Shown: positions 40,950 through 49,502, counted from the first letter of the stretch. The stretch is 63,940 nucleotides of DNA from CAZYHS01 sp964647545 (GCA_964647545.1 CAZYHS010000010.1:1-63940), one strand, 5' to 3'. Notes: generated by a model from the sequence alone, not told the origin. Program-made: numbers and translations.

Positions 40950-41729
40950 ATGTCGGACATTGAAAAAGTTAGAGAGAGACCTCCTGTCGAGCAGCCGCAG
41001 GAAAAGGCCAAGGAGCCTAACGCTCCAAAGACCAGCCAGTCGGCTTTCGACAAGGTTTTGGAACAGCAAAAGACCATGCAACAAAGCCCTGTTTTACAGC
41101 AGCGCTCGGGCGAGCAGTCTCAGGCGGCCGAACGTGTAGTGCGCAAGGACTCCGGCGACGAAAAACGCGAGGAACGCAGGAAAGACGATAAAAAAGAAGA
41201 TTCGAACACCGGCGACCGGCTGAAACAAAAGGTGAAATCGGGCGAAGTCGTCACTCGCAATGCGGTCGTTATGAGCGGACAAAAGCGCCAGTCGGGCGGA
41301 GGTTCCGACCGCGGCGGACAGGGTGCCGGTAGCGACGCTTCTAAAAAACAGATGATACAAAAAAAGCTCGCCGAAGTAAGAGAGACTATGGCGCAGATTT
41401 CCAATTCAAGTTTTGCGTCAAAGCTCGCACAGGCGGCCCCAATGCGATCGACCATGTCGCCTCAGCAGATGCAGACGCTGGTCAATCACATAGTCGCTTC
41501 TGTTAAGGCCGGCAAAAACGAACTTGGCGAATCCGAGCTCAAGCTCGTTCTTAAAGAGAGTATGTTCAAAGGTTTGCATTTGCGCTTCACGTCGCAAAAT
41601 GGTAAGGTGCAGATACAGTTTGAGTCGGCAAATCGCGAAGTGAGAGCTCTTTTCGAGCGCGAGGCGCCTAAGATCCGTGCTGCGCTTGAAGAAAGAGGCG
41701 TTGCGGTCTCTCAAATCAAAGTTAAATAG
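40950..41729 (+). CDS. SctP/FliK-like needle- or hook-length protein
   Basis: About 259 residues from the ATG at 40950 (after GAGG). The first 150 residues are Gln/Lys/Glu/Ser-rich and disordered. The C-terminal 85 residues (LVNHIVASVKAGKNELGESELKLVLKES, HLRFTSQNGKVQIQFESANREVRALFE, AALEERGVAVSQIKVK) match the FliK C-terminal (Flg_hook) domain, which triggers the substrate-specificity switch through SctU. SctU is not encoded nearby. Confidence 0.78.
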   Translation: MSDIEKVRERPPVEQPQEKAKEPNAPKTSQSAFDKVLEQQKTMQQSPVLQQRSGEQSQAAERVVRKDSGDEKREERRKDDKKEDSNTGDRLKQKVKSGEVVTRNAVVMSGQKRQSGGGSDRGGQGAGSDASKKQMIQKKLAEVRETMAQISNSSFASKLAQAAPMRSTMSPQQMQTLVNHIVASVKAGKNELGESELKLVLKESMFKGLHLRFTSQNGKVQIQFESANREVRALFEREAPKIRAALEERGVAVSQIKVK

Positions 41730-41743
41730 ATTTTTTCGCTGCT

Positions 41744-42652
41744 ATGGCCGTCAAACCTCTAAAATGGTCGCTTAAAAAAGTCACAAGTCACGAACTTGCG
41801 CTGCTCGATTCAGTTTACGGGCTTATTCCGTCCGGCGAGATGGAACAGCGTTTGGCTCTTGATATGCGCAAGATGCTTATGAAGCATCTTGGCGAGAAGT
41901 CGTTCTATTATCTCGACACGATGCAAAGCGCATCGTTCGGCGAGTTTGCCGTCGCTCTTCCCGAATATTCGGTGCTGGCGGTGATCGGCGCGGAGCCGCT
42001 CCCCGGAAAAATAATTCTTAACATCGATTCAAGTCTTGTATTTCTTCTCATCGACCGGCTTTTGGGAGGCAACGGCGAGCCGATGGTGGAGTCGAGGCCG
42101 CTCACCGAAACCGAGCAGGGCGTTCTTCAATATTTTATAATGCAAGTCCTCTCGCAAATATGGAAAGCGGGCGGCTCGGCGGCCGACGCTCACTTCAGGT
42201 TCGAGCGTTTTATGTTCGACCCCGTTCGCTCAATGGATGTGATCGGCGAGCGCGAAAAGACCGCGTGCGTTAATTTTAAGATCGGAATCGGCGAGCTCGG
42301 CGGTTTTTTAAAGATTTTTATCCCCGAACAGACGCTTTCAGCGGTGTCGGCCAAGGCGCAAAAGCGCATCGAAGAGTCGGACATCGAGGCGATGCCGAAG
42401 CGGGCGGCGAATTTTGATTATTTAAGAACTACGATCTGGGCAGACGCCGGAAGGGTCAATGTCAATCCCGACGAAATTGCACAGATCGAGCCGGGGGACG
42501 TTATTTTGCTCGACGAAACCGGTTTGGATTTTTCTAACGGAGTGATTGCCGGCGAGGTCGAGTTAAGAGTTGGAAAAGGCGAAGAGGGGAGCATTAAGGC
42601 TTCCGTCGAAGGCGAAAAGAGACGTTTACGTTGCACTTTGCTTGGGGGATGA
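41744..42652 (+). CDS. sctQ: SctQ, FliM-like C-ring protein
   Basis: A 302-residue protein with a FliM-like core (LALDMRKMLMKHL, GKIILNIDSSLVFLLIDRLLGG, RPLTETEQGVLQYFIMQV) and a C-terminal SpoA/SurE-type domain from residue 215 (INPDEIAQIEPGDVIL, AGEVELRVGKGEEG). It forms the cytoplasmic ring with the separate FliN-like protein encoded next, as in flagella, rather than a single SctQ with an internal translation start. Confidence 0.86.
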   Translation: MAVKPLKWSLKKVTSHELALLDSVYGLIPSGEMEQRLALDMRKMLMKHLGEKSFYYLDTMQSASFGEFAVALPEYSVLAVIGAEPLPGKIILNIDSSLVFLLIDRLLGGNGEPMVESRPLTETEQGVLQYFIMQVLSQIWKAGGSAADAHFRFERFMFDPVRSMDVIGEREKTACVNFKIGIGELGGFLKIFIPEQTLSAVSAKAQKRIEESDIEAMPKRAANFDYLRTTIWADAGRVNVNPDEIAQIEPGDVILLDETGLDFSNGVIAGEVELRVGKGEEGSIKASVEGEKRRLRCTLLGG

Positions 42653-42671
42653 GCCCCATTTTGGAGGTTTT

Positions 42672-43091
42672 ATGCCGCGAAAAAAGAACGAAATATTTGA
42701 AGACGAGGCTGTGAATATGGAGGCGCCCGAAGAGGAGAACGATATTCTGGAGGAGCCCGAGAACGCTGAGCCTCAAGCCGACGAGCAGCAGGCCGCCGCG
42801 GCAGAAGAGGTCGAAGAACTTCATGACGAAGAATCTCCCGAGGTCGATTCGGTTGTCGTTGAATCGCGACGTATGACGGCTGACGTTCCTCTTCAACTTG
42901 TCGCCGTGTTGGGCAAAAAGACACTTTCAATGAAGGAATTGCTTGGTCTTAAGATGGGGCAGGTTTTGGATTTAGCGAGGCCCGTCAACGAACAGGTCGA
43001 TCTTGTCGCCGGCGGAAAATTATTTGCCAGAGGCGAGCTTGTTGACATCGACGGAAAGCTCGGCGTTCGCATTATTAAAATGGTTAGATGA
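42672..43091 (+). CDS. FliN-like C-ring protein (SpoA domain)
   Basis: A 139-residue protein from the ATG at 42672 (GGAGG before it). The first 70 residues are very acidic (EEPENAEPQADEQQAAAAEEVEEL). The rest is one SpoA domain: VPLQLVAVLGKKTLSMKELLGLKMGQVLDLA, NEQVDLVAGGKLFARGELVDIDGKLGVRI. This matches FliN or the C-terminal half of SctQ. It starts right after the FliM-like gene. Confidence 0.85.
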   Translation: MPRKKNEIFEDEAVNMEAPEEENDILEEPENAEPQADEQQAAAAEEVEELHDEESPEVDSVVVESRRMTADVPLQLVAVLGKKTLSMKELLGLKMGQVLDLARPVNEQVDLVAGGKLFARGELVDIDGKLGVRIIKMVR

Positions 43092-43125
43092 AATCTGCTT
43101 TTTAAGGGCATGCATCGGGGGATAA

Positions 43126-43473
43126 ATGCTTTCATTTCTTTTTGAGGTCGCCGCCGTTCCTACCGAATTGGCGACTCGTTCCAGCGCGTTGGATTTTTCT
43201 CTTCTTTTTTTCAAAATGGTGGCGGCGCTTATCGTAGCGTGTGTTGCTGCGGTTCTTATCTTAAAATTTTTGCTGCCTCGTTTGTCGATAGGAAAGAAAA
43301 ATCTCGACGTCGGCCGCATAAAAATCTTGTCGCGCTTTTCGGTCGGCCCCAAGCAACATTTGCTCTTGGTGAAAGTCGATGAAAAGTGTATACTTCTTGG
43401 CGTTACCGACTCTACAATTACAAAAATTAAAGATTTGGACGATCAAAATGCAAAGAACGAAGCGAGAGATTAA
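43126..43473 (+). CDS. FliO-like export-gate assembly protein
   Basis: A 115-residue protein with one transmembrane helix near residues 27-50 (LLFFKMVAALIVACVAAVLILKF) and a cytoplasmic beta-rich tail (VGRIKILSRFSVGPKQHLLLVKVDEKCILLGVTDSTITKI), the FliO signature. FliO helps assemble FliP in flagella; classical injectisomes lack it. It overlaps the start of sctR by 26 bases. Confidence 0.82.
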   Translation: MLSFLFEVAAVPTELATRSSALDFSLLFFKMVAALIVACVAAVLILKFLLPRLSIGKKNLDVGRIKILSRFSVGPKQHLLLVKVDEKCILLGVTDSTITKIKDLDDQNAKNEARD

Positions 43474-44251
43474 GGGCAGATTTATTCGTTGGGCTGCGCT
43501 CTCTTTTTCAAGTGCGGTTTGCGCAATTTTGCTTTCTGTCCCCGTTTTCGCCGCGCCAAACACAGGTATTCAGCAGATGGGCGTTTCTCAGCCGCTGGTC
43601 ATGATGATAGCTCTCGGCGCGCTGGCAATGGTGCCGTTCATTGCGATGATGTCGACCTCGTTCGTGAAGATCGCGGTCGTCCTCGCGCTTATCAGGAACG
43701 CTTTGGGCACCCAGCAGATACCGCCGAATATCATCGTTACCGGTCTTGCGTTTATTCTCACAATTTACATTATGATGCCCGTCGGGCACGAAGTTTACAT
43801 GGCGGCGGGTTCAACCATCAATCAGGGGACGAACCAGCCTCTTCTTTCGCAGGCCAGCGTAAAGTTGCTCGTTGAAGCGACCGACAAAGGAAAAGAGCCG
43901 GTCAGAGATTTTCTCATCAAGCAGGCGCGTCCGCAGGAACGCCAGCTTTTTTACAATCTTGCGCTAAAGATGGCCCGCACCGACGAAGAACGCGCAAAAA
44001 TTTCCGATAAAGATTTTATCAATCTTGTGCCGGCGTTCGCGGTAAGCGAGCTGGCCGAGGCGTTTCAGATCGGTTTTGTTATTTTCCTGCCGTTTCTCAT
44101 CATCGACATCGTGATCGCCAACATTCTTCTGTCGCTTGGCATGTTCCAAATTTCGCCAATTACAATTTCGCTTCCGTTTAAACTTTTGCTCTTTGTGCTT
44201 GTTGACGGCTGGCATTTGATCACAAAGGGGCTAATTTTAAGTTACGTTTGA
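43448..44251 (+). CDS. sctR: Export gate protein SctR (FliP-like)
   Basis: About 267 residues from the ATG at 43448. An N-terminal signal-like segment (AALSFSSAVCAILLSVPVFAAP) is a FliP feature not usual in SctR. The core motifs MMSTSFVKIAVVLALIRNALGTQQIPPN and VPAFAVSELAEAFQIGFVIFLPFLIIDIVIANILLSLGM are the family signature. Five copies form the export channel with SctS and SctT. Longer upstream starts fall inside the FliO gene. Confidence 0.93.
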   Translation: MQRTKREIKGRFIRWAALSFSSAVCAILLSVPVFAAPNTGIQQMGVSQPLVMMIALGALAMVPFIAMMSTSFVKIAVVLALIRNALGTQQIPPNIIVTGLAFILTIYIMMPVGHEVYMAAGSTINQGTNQPLLSQASVKLLVEATDKGKEPVRDFLIKQARPQERQLFYNLALKMARTDEERAKISDKDFINLVPAFAVSELAEAFQIGFVIFLPFLIIDIVIANILLSLGMFQISPITISLPFKLLLFVLVDGWHLITKGLILSYV

Positions 44252-44252
44252 T

Positions 44253-44516
44253 ATGGAATATTTCGTCGCACTATCAAAGCAGGCTTTGTTTCTGGCGCTA
44301 ATTTTAACCGGCCCTCCGGTTTTAATAGCGATGTTGGTCGGTCTTGTCGTGTCCATCGTTCAGGCCACGACACAAATTCAGGAACAGACCCTCACCTTCG
44401 TTCCAAAAATGATCGCAGTTGTCGTCACTCTTGCGCTGGTCGGCCCGTGGATGTTGGTGCAGGTTATTACGTTCACGACATCGATATTTGATTCGTTTGC
44501 AAGTTACGTGAAGTGA
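44253..44516 (+). CDS. sctS: Export gate protein SctS (FliQ-like)
   Basis: An 87-residue membrane protein with two helices (ALFLALILTGPPVLIAMLVGLVVSIVQATTQIQEQTLTFVPKM and VVTLALVGPWMLVQVITF), exactly the FliQ/SctS pattern. It follows sctR by one base. Confidence 0.95.
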   Translation: MEYFVALSKQALFLALILTGPPVLIAMLVGLVVSIVQATTQIQEQTLTFVPKMIAVVVTLALVGPWMLVQVITFTTSIFDSFASYVK

Positions 44517-44536
44517 TTTTTTGCCTGTGAACGCAC

Positions 44537-45460
44537 ATGGACGAGCTATCCCGCATAATCGGCATTAACCTCAACCTGAACTTTGTTTTCATTTTCGGTT
44601 CGCTTATCTTTGTCCGCATGATGGCGGTCGTGAGTTTCGTCCCATTTTTATTTGCGAAACCGGTTCCGCGGCAGGCCAGAATCGGCGCGGCTTTCATTTT
44701 TACGATTTTTGCTTACATGCATCTTGTGCCGGCAAATCCGCCGGTAATCCCCGAAGATGTTTTTGTGATCGTCGCTCTTATTTTTAAAGAGATATTTGTG
44801 GGGCTGTTGATAGGTTTTACTGTCGGTATAATTTTTTACGGATTTGAAAGTGCCGGTCAAATGATAGACAACCAGCGCGGCATGTCGATCGCCAGAATTC
44901 TCATCCCCGAACTTGGGCAGCAGAGTTCGATCATCGGGTCGTTTTTATTTCAGCTTTCGATAGTTGTGTTTCTTGCAATCGGCGGACATCTTGTTTTTTT
45001 AAACGCGGTTTTTTCGAGTTTTGAGCTGGTCCCGTTGTTTGAGTTTCCGAAAATGGGAAACGAGCTCTTGCCGATGCTGGAATTTTTCATCCGAATCACG
45101 GCCGAGGTCATTTTGATCGCCGTGCAGATCGCCGCTCCCGTAATTATTGCCATTCTTATCGCCGACATAATTTTGGGAGTGGCAAACAGAATCGCGCCGC
45201 AGATCAACGTTTGGGAGATGGGCTTTAATATTAAAGGTTACCTTGGGGTTTTAGCTCTATTTTGGGCGATCACCGTTATTGTTACGCAGGTGCAAATTCA
45301 TGCGCAAAAGACCGGCAATGATTTGGGCATTTTGCTCGACATGTTGCGCGGCGCAACTCCCGAATCGACTAAATCGCTTTCGGTGCCCGAGGAGCCTCAA
45401 GCTCCCCAACAGCCGGCAAATGGCGAAAACGGTAAGGTTTTAGAGGCGCCGGCGAATTGA
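44537..45460 (+). CDS. sctT: Export gate protein SctT (FliR-like)
   Basis: A 307-residue polytopic protein with the FliR/SctT hallmark GFTVGIIFYGFESAGQMIDNQRGMSIARI and the C-terminal block IADIILGVANRIAPQINVWEMGFNIKG. A 45-residue Pro/Glu-rich tail (PEEPQAPQQPANGENG) extends beyond the family core. It ends the core machinery series; no sctU or sctV follows. Confidence 0.94.
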   Translation: MDELSRIIGINLNLNFVFIFGSLIFVRMMAVVSFVPFLFAKPVPRQARIGAAFIFTIFAYMHLVPANPPVIPEDVFVIVALIFKEIFVGLLIGFTVGIIFYGFESAGQMIDNQRGMSIARILIPELGQQSSIIGSFLFQLSIVVFLAIGGHLVFLNAVFSSFELVPLFEFPKMGNELLPMLEFFIRITAEVILIAVQIAAPVIIAILIADIILGVANRIAPQINVWEMGFNIKGYLGVLALFWAITVIVTQVQIHAQKTGNDLGILLDMLRGATPESTKSLSVPEEPQAPQQPANGENGKVLEAPAN

Positions 45461-45643
45461 GTAAGAGCGGGAAATTATTGACAAAAGTGGGTATTTTTTG
45501 CCCCGAATGATTCGTAATTTATTGTTTGAGATCGCAAGTTTGCGGGGAATTCACAGTTTTTGTCGCGCTGTAACGTGTTGAAATGTAAGGCGAAATATTA
45601 GTATCGGGGTTGTTTTAAGCAATTTGCCGCCTTATAAGAACTT

Positions 45644-45659
45644 TGGCACGATGATTGCT
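45644..45659 (+). promoter_or_regulatory. Sigma-54 promoter before the large secreted-type protein
   Basis: TGGCACGATGATTGCT, a perfect match to the sigma-54 consensus at the conserved positions; the GG and GC are 12 bases apart. It lies in a 267-base spacer with no gene, about 70 bases before the ATG at 45728. Confidence 0.9.
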
Positions 45660-45727
45660 TAAGGAATCGGTGGGGTTAAGTATTGAAAGTCCCGTCTTTA
45701 TAAGACGAGACATCATTGGAGGAAGAT

Positions 45728-47069
45728 ATGGTCGAGATTAAAGTTAATGCTAATAACAAAGAATACTCGATTCAGTTTGATGATCAAAACAAGACTGTAA
45801 CGAATAATCAAAATCTAAAAGAACTTGCTTCTTATTTGGGTGTCACTCCATCTGCATTAGAGTCGTTGTTTAAGAATTCAGAGCTTCTTTCGGACCAAAC
45901 GTACAGCCTTCAAGATCTTGTGAATCTTGCTGTTGATAAAGAGGCGCAAAATGAAGTTGACGTTCAGCTACTAATTGAAAAGGGAGAGGCCGCTGGTGAG
46001 CAGGTGAAGCATTTAGAAAAAAGTATTACTGCTCTTGAGGCGAAGCTTGCCGAAGCAGAGAAGGCCACTGCAAAAGATACGGCTTTAATAAGTAACCTTA
46101 AAAAGCAAATTGAAGACCAGAAGCAAATGAAGAGCTCTCTTGAGCTTGAAGTTGGAGATGCACAAAAACGTGTTGAAAAAGCACTTGAGAACAAAAACAT
46201 AACAATGTCAGCCGAGATAAAAAAAGCTGCAATGAAGTTTGCAGAAGTTAAGCTCGAGACAACGGCATCTGAANNNNNNNNNNNNNNNNNNNNNNNNNNN
46301 NNNNNNNNNNNNNNNNNNNNNNNNNNNNNNNNNNNNNNNNNNNNNNNNNNNNNNNNNNNNNNNNNNNNNNNNNAAAAAAGCTGCAATGAAGTTTGCAGAA
46401 GTTAAGCTCGAGACAACGGCATCTGAAGATGGACAGGGCCCAAGTTCTTCAAAGGCAGGTACTCTCGGCGGCACGCCAACAAGTGGAGGCTCTGCCGGCA
46501 CAGGTAAGGCCACAACTTTTGGCGATGGCGCAAAAGCTGGTACTTTTGGTGGCAGCGGAGATTCCTCAACATCGTTCGACCCAATGTCGATGATGAAAGC
46601 CCAGTGGGCAGATGACAACCTTTTAAGTCTCGTCGATATGTCGGGCGAAGCAAAGAAGAGGCAGCAAATGATGCTTCTTTTCTTCCACTATGCCCGCATG
46701 GCGATGTCGGGCGACCTTTACGCAATGTACCAGTTCATGCGCTTTCTCTCCTACGTGATAGGCCGCGACAAGGCTTTGCAAAACGTTGCGATCGGCACCA
46801 AGCTCATCGAGCTGCAGGAAGTTTCGCGCCGTGCTCAGGAAGCCCTTACCGGACTTAAGGTCGGCGAAGATTCACAGAGTCAGGCCGATTTCCAAGCCAA
46901 ATTGCAGCAGATCCGCGGCGAAGAAAATATGGTCGCAACTTCACAGAAACTGCTAACGCAGATGATGGAAGAATATACCGGCATCAAGTCGTCGCTCGAC
47001 GATGTGACAAAGAGCATGCTCGATTCGTGGGCCTCGTCGCTGAAGAGCTCGAGCACGTGGAGAATCTAA
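45728..47069 (+). CDS. Coiled-coil protein, candidate T3SS translocator or tip protein (gap-split)
   Basis: The frame break is artificial: a 100-N gap (46274-46373) is followed by a repeat of the 54 bases before it. Removing 154 bases gives one 395-residue protein from the ATG at 45728 (GGAGGAAG before it). Residues 75-175 form a coiled coil (KHLEKSITALEAKLAEAEKA), then a Gly/Ser/Thr linker, then a helical part with a weakly hydrophobic patch (MMLLFFHYARMAMSGDLY) and a C-terminal domain ending SSSTWRI. No Sec signal. The N-terminal half is clearly more AT-rich than the rest. It is followed by a LcrH-like chaperone gene, the usual partner of YopB/IpaB-type translocators. Role inferred. Confidence 0.6.
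46274..46373. other. 100-N scaffold gap with duplicated flanks
   Basis: The 54 bases at 46220-46273 equal those at 46374-46427, so the contigs overlap and no real sequence need be missing. Confidence 0.95.
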
Positions 47070-47097
47070 TAGGGTAGCTGCATAGATAGATTTTAAA

Positions 47098-47162
47098 GAG
47101 CTCCGGGGGGAGTACTTGGCGGCAGGCCGATGCGGCCGCCACGCAAACGCCGGAGCCTTTTT
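47098..47162 (+). terminator. Branched terminator or attenuator after the secreted-type gene
   Basis: GCTCCGG (47100-47106) pairs with CCGGAGC (47150-47156), enclosing a second stem GGCGGC/GCCGCC; a CTTTTT run follows. It would limit transcription from the secreted protein into the chaperone gene. Confidence 0.7.
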
Positions 47163-47255
47163 GTATGTGACGCAAGGCTTGTTATGCATAGAAACTTCTG
47201 GAAGTGGGCGTTGTAACATGTTAAAACTACGCATAATCAAGGAGTGAAAAAAGTT

Positions 47256-47942
47256 ATGTCGCCCAAAAAGACAAAGCCCATGTTCGTTGCAGAAGATCCG
47301 CCAAAGCACATGAGCAAGGAAGAGGCCGAACGCGAGCTCGCCAAGTTTTTCGAGCGAATCGAGCAGGAGCATCAAAACACCCCCAAAGAGGTCATTGAGT
47401 TCGGCGCTAAGCGCGTCACCGATTTCATTAAGGGCGATGTGACTTGGGCCGAGATGTTCAATATTCCGAAAAAGATGATCCGCGACATGGTCGAGTACGG
47501 CTATTTGCAGTTTCAGACCGGACGCTACGAAGAGGCCGAGCGTTTCTTTAAAATGCTGACCATCATGGACTGGAAGAACAGCTACTATCACTCAATGATG
47601 GGTTCGATCTTGCAAAGACAAAAACGTTACGCAGATGCGATCGCCGAATATTCCGAAGCGGTTAAATTAAATCCAAACGACATTGTGAGCCTTGTCAATC
47701 GCGGCGAAATTTACATGCAGCACAAGGTTTTCGACGAGGCGATAGCCGATTTTGAGCGCGCGTCGAAACTTGATCCGAAAAAAGAGAACAAGTGGGCGAA
47801 CCGCGGATTGATTTTAATGGCCCAGATAGCGCAAATCAAAAAACTTGCGGCTTCCGCAGCGGAAAAAAAGACCGCAAAAAATACCGAGCAAAACACAAAA
47901 GCCAAAAAAGAAGATAAGAAGGAAAAGGGGAAAAAGAGATAA
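47256..47942 (+). CDS. LcrH/SycD-like TPR chaperone 1
   Basis: A 228-residue soluble protein; the ATG at 47256 is used (an upstream GTG overlaps the ribosome site). Residues 85-190 hold three TPRs resembling the class II T3SS chaperones: GYLQFQTGRYEEAERFFKML, then DWKNSYYHSMMGSILQRQKRYADAIAEYSEAVKLNP, compared with SycD GKYEDAHKVFQALCVLDHYDSRFFLGLGA. The C-terminal 35 residues are Lys-rich. It is a paralogue of the TPR protein at 48941-49489, and the two flank the unknown gene 47949. Probably keeps translocators soluble before export. Confidence 0.78.
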   Translation: MSPKKTKPMFVAEDPPKHMSKEEAERELAKFFERIEQEHQNTPKEVIEFGAKRVTDFIKGDVTWAEMFNIPKKMIRDMVEYGYLQFQTGRYEEAERFFKMLTIMDWKNSYYHSMMGSILQRQKRYADAIAEYSEAVKLNPNDIVSLVNRGEIYMQHKVFDEAIADFERASKLDPKKENKWANRGLILMAQIAQIKKLAASAAEKKTAKNTEQNTKAKKEDKKEKGKKR

Positions 47943-47948
47943 TTTTTT

Positions 47949-48935
47949 ATGGCTATCGATACTGTCGGCACAAAATTCGGCGGCTCAACGATCAAACTTC
48001 CGCTGGATAACCCAGCGGTGGCCGAAGCTCTGCGCAGCGGCAAGGCATCTGACCTTCACAAGATTCTCACAGATTACAAGATCACCGCCGCCGACTGGGA
48101 AGAATTTATCTCGGGGCGCGGACGCGAATACGAAGAGTCGATCGTTAAAAGCGTTTCGGCCTACGCATCGGATGCCAGCGCGCCCGAGCCGACCATCGAC
48201 GACATCATTCCTTTGAGCTACGACAGAAAACTGGACATTAAAGAGCGGGAGTTTCTTACCGACCTGATGGGCGTTGCGATGGAACATTTTGTTCCGCCTG
48301 CGGCGTCAGGAGGCGCGGCCGGCGGCGGAGCGACGGGTGAAAAATCGTCCGCTAAAGCCATGAAGGCTGCGACACTTGAATCGAAAGGCAAAGCGGCTTC
48401 AACGGCGAAGGCTTCGGGATTTTCGGCGGAGCTTGGAGAAAAAATCAAGGATGACGTCGCAGGCCTTGATGACCTTATCTTACGTCTTGAAAGCATAGAT
48501 TTTTATGCCGACCTCAAAAGACAGTCTGAGGCGCAAATCGCAAACATCGAACGGGAATATCAAAGAATAATGGCGATGGCCCGAAGCGGAAACGTCGATC
48601 CCACGGTGCTGGTTATCGCCATCACGAAACTGAACATGGAAAAGAACGGTGTTCTGTTTGCCGCCAAGGCGAAGGAAATCATGAAAATAAACGACGACAT
48701 GAACGCGTCGTTCAAAATCATGAGCAGCTCGACATCGACCACAGACCCCGCGAAATATTACACCGCTCAAGGCAAGATACAGGAACAGAGCCAGAGCTTA
48801 AAGCTTGTGATGGAAGATATGCAGGCGATCGTGAAGGCGACCGAAACGGCGAGTTCGACCGGTAAAAATATGATCGAGGCCATTCACTCGATAAGCATGG
48901 AGATGATCAGAAAGACCGGCGCTCCGTCGGCTTAA
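47949..48935 (+). CDS. Candidate T3SS substrate between two chaperone genes
   Basis: A 328-residue protein without signal peptide or clear transmembrane helix. The N-terminal 110 residues form a compact helical region (ALRSGKASDLHKILTDYKITAADWEEF), then a Gly/Ala/Lys linker (GGAAGGGATGEKSSAKAMKAA), then a long helical C-terminal half (DFYADLKRQSEAQIANIEREY, YYTAQGKIQEQSQSLKLVMED). Such a helical, linker-rich protein flanked by two SycD-like chaperones fits a translocator, tip or effector. A PLDNP motif near residue 18 is close to, but not the same as, the PxLxxP chaperone-binding motif. No family recognised. Confidence 0.58.
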   Translation: MAIDTVGTKFGGSTIKLPLDNPAVAEALRSGKASDLHKILTDYKITAADWEEFISGRGREYEESIVKSVSAYASDASAPEPTIDDIIPLSYDRKLDIKEREFLTDLMGVAMEHFVPPAASGGAAGGGATGEKSSAKAMKAATLESKGKAASTAKASGFSAELGEKIKDDVAGLDDLILRLESIDFYADLKRQSEAQIANIEREYQRIMAMARSGNVDPTVLVIAITKLNMEKNGVLFAAKAKEIMKINDDMNASFKIMSSSTSTTDPAKYYTAQGKIQEQSQSLKLVMEDMQAIVKATETASSTGKNMIEAIHSISMEMIRKTGAPSA

Positions 48936-48940
48936 TTTTT

Positions 48941-49489
48941 ATGACTGACACGAACACCAACACAAATCAGGGGGGCGGCAAATTTGTTCCGATAGTCGAC
49001 CCCAATCCCGCAAGACGCAAGCGCGTTGTCGAGATCTTCAACGAGTTTCTTGAAGATAAAATATGTCTGGCAGAACTTCAGGGGATTTCGCGAGAGAAAC
49101 TTTTTAGTCTTGCGGAGGCCGGTTGGATAAAATTCAAACACGGTCGCATCGACGAGGCGTTTAAGATTTACCAGTCGCTTATCGTGCTTGACCATCGCAA
49201 CGCATATTTTCATTCGGTCATGGGGGCGATACATCAAAAGCGCAAACGTTTGGTTGAAGCCGTCGTCGAGTACACTCGGGCGGTGCAGCTTAACCCGCGC
49301 GATATCAGCTCGTTCGTTAACCGAGGCGAGATATATCTTAGGATAAAAAACTACAAGAAGGCCGCAGTCGATTTTAAGAACGCAATTTTGCTCGATATGT
49401 CGGGCAGAAATCCGTGGGCGAACCGCGCACGCTCACTAGTGATCGCTCTCAAGCGCTCGATGGAATCTAAGCAGAAAAAACCCGTCTGA
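48941..49489 (+). CDS. LcrH/SycD-like TPR chaperone 2
   Basis: A 182-residue TPR protein, paralogue of 47256-47942: GWIKFKHGRIDEAFKIYQSL, then IVLDHRNAYFHSVMGAIHQKRKRLVEAVVEY aligns with both chaperone 1 and SycD/LcrH, including the LDH-N/D-x-Y/F motif at the first-second TPR junction. Its stop is only 13 bases from the convergent end of the sigma-54 activator gene, so the operon ends here. Confidence 0.78.
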   Translation: MTDTNTNTNQGGGKFVPIVDPNPARRKRVVEIFNEFLEDKICLAELQGISREKLFSLAEAGWIKFKHGRIDEAFKIYQSLIVLDHRNAYFHSVMGAIHQKRKRLVEAVVEYTRAVQLNPRDISSFVNRGEIYLRIKNYKKAAVDFKNAILLDMSGRNPWANRARSLVIALKRSMESKQKKPV

Positions 49490-49502
49490 TTTTTCCGGAA
49501 TT

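Noticed and set aside
35967..45460. Interpretation of the region as an ordinary flagellar operon
   Set aside because: SctJ is a 300-residue lipoprotein, not FliF, an SctI-like protein is present, and rod, hook and filament genes are absent.
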